This document shows, in pieces, positions 16,977-23,817 of a stretch of 28,982 nucleotides of DNA. The stretch is taken from assembly GCA_004556985.1 (NCBI GenBank), contig SFFC01000055.1, forward strand, positions 1-28,982. Reading direction: 5' to 3'. The position numbers were made by a program, and so were the translations under genes. Positions within the stretch are counted from its first letter, which is position 1, and each line of letters starts with the position of its first letter. The notes below the pieces were generated by a model. That model was not told the DNA's origin and made no database searches. It saw only the letters and a program-made list of their open reading frames with translations. This DNA comes from Clostridiales bacterium (GTDB lineage Bacteria; Bacillota; Clostridia; Christensenellales; Aristaeellaceae).

Positions 16977-17626
16977 CTGTACCCCACTCCCCAGATCGTC
17001 TCAATCGGATTCTTGCCCGCTTCCCGGAATCTGGCACGGATGCTGCGCACATGCTCCGTCACGACGGCGCTGTCCGCCTGTCCGTCAAAGCCGAACGCCG
17101 CCTCATAGATCTGTTCCTTGGTAAACGCCTGCCCGGGATGGAGCGCCAGAAACTCGCAGATCGCATATTCGCCCCTGGAGAGCCCGACAGGCCGCTCCCC
17201 GCAGTGGACACGGCGCTCCAGAAGATCGAAGACGATCTCCCCGCACACGATCCGGCTGTGCGGCCTGCGCCCCTCCCTGCGCAGGTGGGCGTTCACGCGG
17301 GCACGAAGCTCCGCAATACGAAATGGCTTGCAGAGATAGTCGTCCGCGCCGACACCCAGCCCTGTCAGGATGTCGCTCTCCTCCGTCCTGGCCGTTAAAA
17401 AGAGGATCGGGCAATCGACCAGCGCGCGGATCCGCCGGCAGAACGCAAACCCATCCTCGCCGGGCATCATCACATCCAGCAGGATGCAGTCCGCCCATTT
17501 GCGCAGCCGCTCGTCAAACTCATGCGCATCCGCAGCCGCCTCCACCTGATGCCCGTCGCGTACGAGCGCCTCGGCGATCATCCGGCGCAGATCCGCGTCG
17601 TCGTCGATCACCAGCACATGCGCCAT
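16964..17626 (-). CDS. OmpR/PhoB-family response regulator
   Basis: This 220-residue regulator has a receiver domain 1-115 (acidic D8-D10, phospho-acceptor D51 in ILLDVMMPG, switch lysine K100 in CKPF) and a winged-helix Trans_Reg_C domain, about 125-220 (SRGEYAICEFLALHPGQAF...HVRSIRARF...IETIWGVGYRW). The start is ATG 17626, with GGGAGGAAGGAAC directly upstream; the longer open frame to 17758 overlaps the traX gene and adds non-family sequence. Its cognate kinase overlaps it downstream. Targets are unknown; a link to the adjacent traX-like membrane protein is possible. Confidence 0.92.
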   Translation of the reverse strand: MAHVLVIDDDADLRRMIAEALVRDGHQVEAAADAHEFDERLRKWADCILLDVMMPGEDGFAFCRRIRALVDCPILFLTARTEESDILTGLGVGADDYLCKPFRIAELRARVNAHLRREGRRPHSRIVCGEIVFDLLERRVHCGERPVGLSRGEYAICEFLALHPGQAFTKEQIYEAAFGFDGQADSAVVTEHVRSIRARFREAGKNPIETIWGVGYRWAR

Positions 17627-17651
17627 GTTCCTTCCTCCCTTCCCTCTGCGC

Positions 17652-18497
17652 TCATCGCATCGCCGTGTATAGCAGACAGGAAAGCCCATACAGCGCTGCA
17701 ATGTGCCCCGGATAAAACGCATAGAAGAATGCGCGCAGCCCGCGCCCTCTCTGGCCATTATAGCACAGCATCAGCGGCACAGCAAACGCCTGCATCCACT
17801 CGACATAGACCGTAAACATCTGTGAAAACGCAAACTCCGGCTGCCCGCGAACGACAAAAAACACCAGCACAAAGTGATAGAGGATGGAAACCCCCGCCAC
17901 CCAGGCCGCCTGAGCCCTCTTGTGCGCCCGGAGCGGATAGATGAGCAGGCCCATCAGCAGCACGGGCAGGCTCGTGTCGCCCGTCATGCCCCAGAGCGGG
18001 AGCCAGGCCGTACAGACATAGCCGATCTGCGGCGCAAACGACGGCAGCATGGCAAAGAGCCAAGACGCTGCAAACGGCCAAAGCAGCGGCGCAGCCACGG
18101 CCGCGATCCCCGGCAGCAGCCGACGCTCCCTAAAAAAGTCCATCCCCTGCCAGACGATCATCAGGAGCGCAAACGTCGTCAGCATGCTGTTTTGCGGATA
18201 GAATCCGTCTCCCCGCACGCCGATTCCGCCGTACTGCATGAAAAAGCGGACGGAGGCCATCGCCGCCGAGAGCAGATAGATTCGTAGAAAATAGCGCCTG
18301 CGGCTGCGCGTATGCGCAAACCCCTCCGCGAGGCAGAACAGATACAGCGGCGCGGCCAGCCTGCCTGCCGACGTAAACCACGACGGCACCCGCCCCGTAA
18401 AGCCAAAGAAATACGCAATGTGGTCAAGCAGCATGCTCGCTGCCGCGATCAGCTTGAGCGCCGTGCCGCTCAGCCCGTTTTTCCATATTTTCCGCAT
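17652..18497 (-). CDS. TraX family membrane protein
   Basis: This 281-residue polytopic protein has about eight hydrophobic segments. The opening (GLSGTALKLIAAASMLLDHIAYFF, about 8-31) and SAGRLAAPLYLFCLAEGFAHT (about 43-63) are typical of the TraX family, named after the F-plasmid protein needed for pilin N-acetylation. Chromosomal homologs are common in Clostridia, and their role is unknown; a membrane acyltransferase is a reasonable guess. It is the first gene of a three-gene series with the response regulator (25 nt downstream) and kinase. No clear promoter was found in 18498-18640, which holds little beyond a short TTCCC/GGGAA inverted repeat near 18566-18578. Confidence 0.85.
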   Translation of the reverse strand: MRKIWKNGLSGTALKLIAAASMLLDHIAYFFGFTGRVPSWFTSAGRLAAPLYLFCLAEGFAHTRSRRRYFLRIYLLSAAMASVRFFMQYGGIGVRGDGFYPQNSMLTTFALLMIVWQGMDFFRERRLLPGIAAVAAPLLWPFAASWLFAMLPSFAPQIGYVCTAWLPLWGMTGDTSLPVLLMGLLIYPLRAHKRAQAAWVAGVSILYHFVLVFFVVRGQPEFAFSQMFTVYVEWMQAFAVPLMLCYNGQRGRGLRAFFYAFYPGHIAALYGLSCLLYTAMR

Positions 18498-18641
18498 GAA
18501 AATGCCTCCCTTCCGGCCTTCATTCTGCCGCGGAATTCTCAGAAAATTGTCAGGATTTTCCCTTTTTCCCGGAGGGAATTGCCCGAAAGCGCAAAGCCTG
18601 GTTTTTTTTGCACAAAGGTGTTTCTTTTTTGCCCACGCTTA

Positions 18642-18650
18642 TGGTATAAT
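18642..18650 (+). promoter_or_regulatory. Extended -10 promoter of the NifU-like/GGGtGRT operon
   Basis: TGG-TATAAT (18642-18650) is a consensus extended -10 element with no good -35, about 64 nt before the ATG at 18714. A strong ribosome site (GGGAGG) follows near 18699. Confidence 0.65.
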
Positions 18651-18713
18651 GAAGCGGTTGCTTATGGTAACTTTTTTTCCAACCAATCATCTTGATAAGG
18701 GAGGACGCACAAT

Positions 18714-19406
18714 ATGCAGTATTCCAGAGAAGTGGAAGAGATGGTTTGCGTCGCTAAGGGATGCAACCATGGCCCGGCTCCGATCCCGGAAGAGGGCAAG
18801 TGGGTTCAGGCTCGTGAGATCAGCGATATCTCCGGCCTGACGCACGGTATCGGCTGGTGCGCGCCGCAGCAGGGCGCCTGCAAGCTGACGCTCAACGTGA
18901 AGAACGGCGTGATTCAGGAGGCTCTGGTAGAGACCATCGGCTGCTCCGGTATGACGCACTCCGCTGCGATGGCCGCGGAAATCCTGCCGCAGAAGACCAT
19001 TCTCGAAGCGCTGAACACCGACCTCGTCTGCGACGCGATCAACACCGCCATGCGCGAGCTGTTTCTGCAGATCGTCTACGGCCGCACGCAGAGCGCCTTC
19101 TCCGATGACGGCCTCGTCATCGGCGCGGGTCTTGAGGATCTGGGCAAGGGCCTGCGCAGCCAGGTCGGCACCATGTATGGCACGGCCAAGAAGGGCCCGC
19201 GCTACCTCGAGATGGCCGAGGGCTATGTGCTCAAGTGCGCGCTCGACGAGAACGACGAGATCTGCGGCTACCAGTTCGTGCATCTCGGAAAGATGATGGC
19301 CGCCATCAAGAAGGGCGTCGATCCGAAGGAAGCCTACGAGAAGAACGTCGGCACCTACGGCCGCTTCGCCAACGCCGCCAAGTACATTGACCCGCGCAAC
19401 GAGTGA
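18714..19406 (+). CDS. NifU/IscU-like iron-sulfur scaffold family protein
   Basis: This 230-residue protein has a NifU_N/IscU-like core at about 41-140: GACKLTLNVKNGVIQEALVETIGCSGMTHSAAMAAEIL resembles the IscU strand, C63-loop and helix pattern, with C56 near and C77 at the ligand positions. Eight cysteines are present (12, 17, 49, 56, 77, 106, 175, 184), but the IscU third-ligand site (His-Cys before the last helix) has no cysteine, so cluster binding, if any, would be unusual. N-terminal (1-40, CVAKGC) and C-terminal (150-230) extensions are not part of IscU. It is co-transcribed with the GGGtGRT gene, 16 nt downstream. No sulfur-donor gene is nearby, so a housekeeping SUF role is unlikely. 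Confidence 0.8.
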   Translation: MQYSREVEEMVCVAKGCNHGPAPIPEEGKWVQAREISDISGLTHGIGWCAPQQGACKLTLNVKNGVIQEALVETIGCSGMTHSAAMAAEILPQKTILEALNTDLVCDAINTAMRELFLQIVYGRTQSAFSDDGLVIGAGLEDLGKGLRSQVGTMYGTAKKGPRYLEMAEGYVLKCALDENDEICGYQFVHLGKMMAAIKKGVDPKEAYEKNVGTYGRFANAAKYIDPRNE

Positions 19407-19422
19407 GAAAGGAGAGGTATTC

Positions 19423-20421
19423 ATGGCTCAGTTCGAAAGCTACGAGAGAAGAATCCCTCAGATTGAGAAGGTTCTTGCGAAATACGGCTATGCCTCTCTG
19501 GACGAAGTGAAAGAGAAGCTGCTCGCCATCGGCGTGGACGTCGATTCCATCGTTCGCGGCATCCAGCCCATCGCCTTCGAGAACGCCGTCTGGGCGTACA
19601 CCCTCGGCGCGGGCATCGCGCTCGCCAAGCACTGCACCAACGCCGCGGACGCCTCCGAGGCCATCGGCGAGGGCATCCAGGCCTTCTGCATCCCCGGCTC
19701 CGTCGCGGATCAGCGCCAGGTCGGCATCGGCCACGGCAACCTCGGCGCGATGCTGCTGCGCGAGGAGACCAAGTGCTTCGCCTTCCTCGCCGGCCACGAG
19801 TCCTTCGCTGCCGCTGAGGGCGCGATCGGCCTGGCCCGCACCGCCAACAAGGCCCGCAAGGAGCCGCTGCGCGTCATCCTGAACGGCCTGGGCAAGGACG
19901 CTGCCTACATCATCAGCCGCATCAACGGCTTCACCTACTGCAAGACCCAGTATGACTATCATACCGGCGAGCTCAAGATCGTCAAGGAGACCGCCTTCTC
20001 CGACGGCGAGCGCGCGAAGGTCCGCTGCTACGGCGCGGATGACGTCAACGAGGGCGTGGCCATCATGCGTCACGAGGGCGTGGACGTCTCCATCACCGGC
20101 AACTCCACCAACCCGACCCGCTTCCAGCATCCGGTCGCCGGCACCTACAAGAAGTGGTGCATCGAGAACGGCAAGAAGTACTTCTCCGTCGCTTCCGGCG
20201 GCGGCACGGGCCGTACCCTGCATCCGGACAACATGGCTGCCGGCCCTGCCTCCTACGGCATGACCGATACCATGGGCCGTATGCATTCCGACGCCCAGTT
20301 CGCGGGCAGCTCCTCCGTCCCGGCGCACGTCGAGATGATGGGCCTGATCGGCATGGGCAACAACCCGATGGTCGGCGCGACCGTCGCCGTCGCGGTTGCC
20401 GTTTCCCAGGCGATTCAGTAA
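19423..20421 (+). CDS. GGGtGRT family protein
   Basis: This 332-residue protein belongs to the family named for its motif, here GGGTGRT at 259-265 in SVASGGGTGRTLHPDN. The start is ATG 19423 with AGGAGAGG 5 nt upstream. It is predicted cytoplasmic: no signal peptide, although the Gly/Ala-rich stretches (GLIGMGNNPMVGATVAVAVAV at the C-terminus, and HGNLGAMLL) could form buried helices. Six cysteines (71, 89, 118, 173, 202, 246) and several conserved-looking His and Gly loops suggest a ligand- or metal-binding enzyme. No function is established. The pairing with a NifU-like protein is the main clue. It is followed by two hairpins. Confidence 0.9.
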   Translation: MAQFESYERRIPQIEKVLAKYGYASLDEVKEKLLAIGVDVDSIVRGIQPIAFENAVWAYTLGAGIALAKHCTNAADASEAIGEGIQAFCIPGSVADQRQVGIGHGNLGAMLLREETKCFAFLAGHESFAAAEGAIGLARTANKARKEPLRVILNGLGKDAAYIISRINGFTYCKTQYDYHTGELKIVKETAFSDGERAKVRCYGADDVNEGVAIMRHEGVDVSITGNSTNPTRFQHPVAGTYKKWCIENGKKYFSVASGGGTGRTLHPDNMAAGPASYGMTDTMGRMHSDAQFAGSSSVPAHVEMMGLIGMGNNPMVGATVAVAVAVSQAIQ

Positions 20422-20436
20422 TCCTTCTGCCACCCA

Positions 20437-20462
20437 AAGAGCCCGCCATCCGGCGGGCTCTT
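20437..20462 (+). terminator. Terminator after the GGGtGRT gene
   Basis: Perfect 11-bp stem AAGAGCCCGCC / GGCGGGCTCTT with an ATCC loop, 15 nt after the stop codon. The tail CGTTCGT is poor in T. Confidence 0.7.
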
Positions 20463-20541
20463 CGTTCGTCGACAAAGGCCGATTCTTTGGATTCCTTTGG
20501 TTTTCAAAAAAACGATCGAAAGTCTCTGACATCGGCACGGG

Positions 20542-20572
20542 GAAAGGGCGCCTGCACTGCAGGCGCCCTTTC
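20542..20572. terminator. Second hairpin between convergent operons
   Basis: Near-perfect 31-bp palindrome: arms GAAAGGGCGCCTGCA and TGCAGGCGCCCTTTC around one base. It lies 25 nt beyond the reductase stop and probably ends that transcript, and read-through from the plus side. Nothing else was recognised between 20466 and 20541. Confidence 0.6.
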
Positions 20573-20597
20573 TTGTGTCAAAGCAGCATCATTGATA

Positions 20598-22520
20598 TTA
20601 TTCCGCGTGCGCCGCATTGCGGCCAGCCTCACGGCCGAAGGTCAAGTAGTCGACGATTGCGTTGCCGCCGATGCGGTTTGCGCCATGAACAACACCCGTG
20701 ATCTCACCGGCGCAGTAGAGGCCCGGAATGATGTTTCTGTCGGCATCCAGCGCATGTGCCATCTCGTCGATATCCACACCGCCCATCGTGTGATGCGCAG
20801 AGGGCTGACGCGGGAAAGCGATAAACGGGCCTTCCTCCAGCTTGTTCACGTAGGTCACGCGGCCAAACTCGTCGGGCGTACCCTCCTCGACATGCTGATT
20901 GTAGGCATCGAGGGTCTCCTTGATGTTTTCAAGCGGCATGTTGAGCTTTTCTGCCATCTCCTCGATGGTGTCGGCCGTCACAAAGCCATGCAGGTTGTTC
21001 TCCAGGAAGTAGCTGACCGGCTGTCCGCCAAGGGTCTTGCAGTCATACATGCTCGTCACGCCGTAGGTCTCAGCATTGCCGAAGATGTACATGATGCCGT
21101 CAGTCTGCGCAATAATCGCCTTGGACATCTCGTCGCGGCGTCCATCCTCGCGAACAAAGCGCTTTCCTTCCTTGTTCAGGAAGATCGAGGAGCCGTTGCC
21201 GCCGCCGACCGTGTCATTGACCATGCCCGTATTCGGGTTGCAGTACGGGAGCAGCTGAATCTGATCCATGTTGACAAGGGCCGCGCCCGCATTCTGCGCC
21301 ATGAAGATGCCGTCGCCGCGGACGCCGGAGACGTTGGTCGTCTTGACGCTCGGGCCCAGATCCGGCCACTTCTCGCCTTCACAATACTTCTGACGGAGTT
21401 CAACGTTCCCCGCAAAGCCACCGGTAGATAGCACGACACCGTTGGTGGCATGCAGGATGACCTCATCACCGGTGCGGTTATTGATCGCCTTCGCGCCAAC
21501 AACCTTGCCATCCTCGACGATCAGATCCGTCGCCTTCGTGCTCAGGAGCACGGTCAGACGGTCTTCTGCGTTCTTCTCAATCGCAGACTTGATCGCGGTG
21601 ATGTAGCCCAGGCCGTTCGGCAGAACGGCATAGCGGGAACGGTAGTACAGCGCGCCGCCGCCCAGCGTGACGGAATCCCGGAACTCCTGGCCATTGGCGA
21701 TCAGCCACTGCATATCGTCATACGCGGTGTTGGCCAGCTTCTTAACGATCTCGAGCTTGCCGAGCTTGTCGCCGCCGTTCCAGGTCTGCAGGGCAAACCA
21801 GTTCGCGCTGTCAAAGAGCGTCTTGTCCGTCTCCAGATAGGCCTCGTAGTCCGCCCGAACGGCGTCCTGCAGGGCCTTATGGGCCTCGCTGACCGGCTCT
21901 TCGTCAAGAGCGGCGGTGATCAGGCTTTCCACAGACGCAGATCGCTCCGGGAACGCATAATCCTGCAGCTCCGGAATCGGCGCATTCATGAAGCCGCCGA
22001 CGACCAGGGAGTTACCGCCCAGGATATCCGTCGCCTCGACGAGCACAACGCTCACACCCTCTTCAAGCGCAGTCGCCGTCGCGCTCAGGCCGGCACCGCC
22101 GCCGCCGATGATGATGACATCGGCCGTAAATTCGGTGGTCCGATCATAGCTGCGCTCGCGGGGCGCCTTGAGAGCATCCACGTCGGCGCCCGCCTCCTTG
22201 AGGCAGTCGGTCAGTGCGTTCCTGACGATCGCGCTGGTCACAGTTGCTCCGCTGAGCAGATCCACATCCAGGGACTGATACTCGACGACCTGCGCGCAGA
22301 TAGATTCGCCCGCGACATCGCCCATGCCCGGTGTCTCCATGCTTGCCGTTACGGCAGCCGCCGTAATCGCGTCTTCGCTGACCGTGATTTCAACCGTCAA
22401 CGGACCGTGCATACCGGGGACTTCCTTGCTGTACGTTCCAGCCGTGTAGGCCTGCGCAGACGCAACAGAGAGCGTCAGACACAGCACCAGCGCGAGAACG
22501 ACAGACAGCAGTTTCTTCAT
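20598..22520 (-). CDS. Secreted FMN/FAD reductase (fumarate/urocanate reductase-like flavoprotein)
   Basis: This 640-residue exported protein has a signal peptide at 1-24 (cleavage likely after ASAQA), an FMN-binding domain at about 25-115 with flavinylation motif SGAT at 90-93 (T93 the probable covalent FMN site), then an FAD-binding reductase domain (GGGGAG 139-144, EATDILGGNS, AGEITGVVHGANRIGGNAI at the C-terminus). Fumarate-reductase landmarks HHTMGG, GRRD and ANRIGG are kept, but the His-Pro-Thr typical of fumarate reductases appears as Leu-Pro-Tyr in IQLLPYCN. Such enzymes receive electrons through covalent FMN and reduce an outside acceptor in anaerobic respiration. The acceptor could be an unsaturated acid other than fumarate. 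ATG 22520 follows AAGGAGGAAGG. Confidence 0.88.
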   Translation of the reverse strand: MKKLLSVVLALVLCLTLSVASAQAYTAGTYSKEVPGMHGPLTVEITVSEDAITAAAVTASMETPGMGDVAGESICAQVVEYQSLDVDLLSGATVTSAIVRNALTDCLKEAGADVDALKAPRERSYDRTTEFTADVIIIGGGGAGLSATATALEEGVSVVLVEATDILGGNSLVVGGFMNAPIPELQDYAFPERSASVESLITAALDEEPVSEAHKALQDAVRADYEAYLETDKTLFDSANWFALQTWNGGDKLGKLEIVKKLANTAYDDMQWLIANGQEFRDSVTLGGGALYYRSRYAVLPNGLGYITAIKSAIEKNAEDRLTVLLSTKATDLIVEDGKVVGAKAINNRTGDEVILHATNGVVLSTGGFAGNVELRQKYCEGEKWPDLGPSVKTTNVSGVRGDGIFMAQNAGAALVNMDQIQLLPYCNPNTGMVNDTVGGGNGSSIFLNKEGKRFVREDGRRDEMSKAIIAQTDGIMYIFGNAETYGVTSMYDCKTLGGQPVSYFLENNLHGFVTADTIEEMAEKLNMPLENIKETLDAYNQHVEEGTPDEFGRVTYVNKLEEGPFIAFPRQPSAHHTMGGVDIDEMAHALDADRNIIPGLYCAGEITGVVHGANRIGGNAIVDYLTFGREAGRNAAHAE

Positions 22521-22559
22521 ATTCCTTCCTCCTTTTATCGGTTTTCTCCGATTGATTTC

Positions 22560-22588
22560 ATCATATAGGAAAAATGGGCACAAGTAAA
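22560..22588 (-). promoter_or_regulatory. Predicted promoter of the reductase gene
   Basis: Minus strand: TTTACT (22588-22583), 17 nt, TATGAT (22565-22560), 39 nt before the ATG. Its spacer contains one arm of the inverted repeat described next. The leader holds a small ATCGG/CCGAT hairpin (22537-22552). Confidence 0.6.
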
Positions 22589-22613
22589 ATGCCTTTCTCG
22601 CATCACTGTGCCC
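22576..22613. promoter_or_regulatory. Inverted repeat flanking the -35: candidate LysR operator
   Basis: GGGCACA (22576-22582) and TGTGCCC (22607-22613) are perfect 7-bp arms 24 bp apart, with inner ATGC/GCAT arms. The pair brackets the -35 of the reductase promoter, directly downstream of the LysR gene. A regulator site is the likely reading; an RNA hairpin is possible. Confidence 0.5.
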
Positions 22614-22628
22614 GAATTGATAAAAAAA

Positions 22629-23525
22629 TTACATAGCTTGTCCCAACGCGCTCAAGAGCATGGCTTTGATCGGCTCCATCTGCTGCGGAGCAGCGCTCTT
22701 GTGCCACAGGCACATGATGCCAAACACCTCCGGGCTGTCCTCGATCTCAACATAGCGGACATTCTCCGAGTTTCTTCCACTCGCGGCGCTCGTCCCAAAG
22801 CCGATGGCCTTGTGCAGCATGATCTTGGTCTGCATGTCGCCCATCTTTTCTGCCTGATCGACAACCTCCGGCTTGAATCCCGCCTGAACAAACATGCTTT
22901 CAAACGCAGCATCCAGCAGGGGCACATCCTCCCTGCTCCATGCGATCACCGGATACCCCCTGAGTTCCTCCAGTCTGACGCGCTCCCGCTCATACAGCGC
23001 ACAGCCCCTCGGGACGATGGCGTATGCCCTGCCCCGCGTCAGCCGCACGCACTCCACCTCGCTCATATCAGATATGCAAGGCTCCGGCAGCACCAGCAGA
23101 TCCAGCTCATTGGCTTCAAACCGCTTTCTGGCCTCTCTGCAGGAGAAGTACTTCGGTTCAAGCAAAATTGGCAGCTTCCCATCATCCGGATTGGTGAGAG
23201 GAGTGATCAGGCACATCAGATGCTCATAAATGATATATCCCGTCTTCAGCGGCATCTTCCTGAAATACGCGGATTCCCGCACCCGGCTGCACAGACGCTG
23301 CACGTCATTGAGCACGCGCTGCGCTTCCTCTGCACAAACCCTGCCTGCCTCAGTCAGCTCAACCATGCGCTTCGTTCGGTGAAGAAGCTTGCAGCCCAGT
23401 TCTTCCTCCAGGTCGCGTATCGCCCGGCTGAGCGCAGGCTGCGTGACAAAGGATTGCTCAGCAGCCCGCGTGAAGCTCCCGGTCTTGGCGATTTCCAGAA
23501 AATACTGAAGCATTTGCAGCGTCAT
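22629..23525 (-). CDS. LysR family transcriptional regulator
   Basis: This 298-residue regulator has an N-terminal winged helix-turn-helix at 1-60 (LQYFLEIAKTGSFTRAAEQSFVTQPALSRAIRDLEEELG), a linker helix, and a C-terminal effector-binding domain at about 90-295 of the periplasmic-binding-protein type. ATG 23525 is preferred: GGGAGAG lies upstream and a consensus promoter is found at 23565-23593, inside the longer possible frame to 23597. It sits directly upstream of the secreted reductase gene on the same strand with a 108-nt gap containing an inverted repeat, so it probably controls that gene in response to the acceptor or a related acid (inference). Confidence 0.92.
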   Translation of the reverse strand: MTLQMLQYFLEIAKTGSFTRAAEQSFVTQPALSRAIRDLEEELGCKLLHRTKRMVELTEAGRVCAEEAQRVLNDVQRLCSRVRESAYFRKMPLKTGYIIYEHLMCLITPLTNPDDGKLPILLEPKYFSCREARKRFEANELDLLVLPEPCISDMSEVECVRLTRGRAYAIVPRGCALYERERVRLEELRGYPVIAWSREDVPLLDAAFESMFVQAGFKPEVVDQAEKMGDMQTKIMLHKAIGFGTSAASGRNSENVRYVEIEDSPEVFGIMCLWHKSAAPQQMEPIKAMLLSALGQAM

Positions 23526-23564
23526 CGTCTCTCCCTCTCTGCCCGTAATCTGTCTTCCGCCCAC

Positions 23565-23593
23565 AGTATACTGGCTCCCTATGTCTCTGTCAA
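23565..23593 (-). promoter_or_regulatory. Consensus promoter of the LysR gene
   Basis: Minus strand: TTGACA (23593-23588), 17 nt, TATACT (23570-23565), giving a leader of about 33 nt to the ATG at 23525. No convincing gene was seen between 23594 and 23747. Confidence 0.8.
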
Positions 23594-23747
23594 TCATATC
23601 TCATCAATATGGTTCAGTATCCATCTTCCTTGACTCTGCCGCCTTTCCATCGCCCGGGTTCCCTTCTCCGCGCTTGCCGCTTCTCGTCGCTTTCCTTATC
23701 CGCCGCACACGTTTTTTGTCTGTTTCAGCAATATTTTTTATGGGGTC

Positions 23748-23776
23748 TTGCTTCTCCACCGCTGGTATAGTATACT
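23748..23776 (+). promoter_or_regulatory. Predicted promoter of glnS
   Basis: TTGCTT (23748-23753), 17 nt, TATACT (23771-23776); an overlapping extended -10, TGG-TATAGT, begins at 23763. The leader is about 35 nt, too short for a T-box, unlike tyrS. Confidence 0.65.
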
Positions 23777-23817
23777 ACTTTATTATGGATACTAAGGATT
23801 CCTAAGGAGGGATTTCC

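Noticed and set aside
17627..17758. Longer N-terminus for the OmpR-type regulator
   Set aside because: The extension overlaps the traX-like gene; ATG 17626 has a strong ribosome site and starts the receiver domain at its normal place.
23581..23805. 74-codon plus-strand frame before glnS
   Set aside because: It overlaps the LysR promoter and the glnS promoter, has no ribosome site, and its translation is not protein-like.
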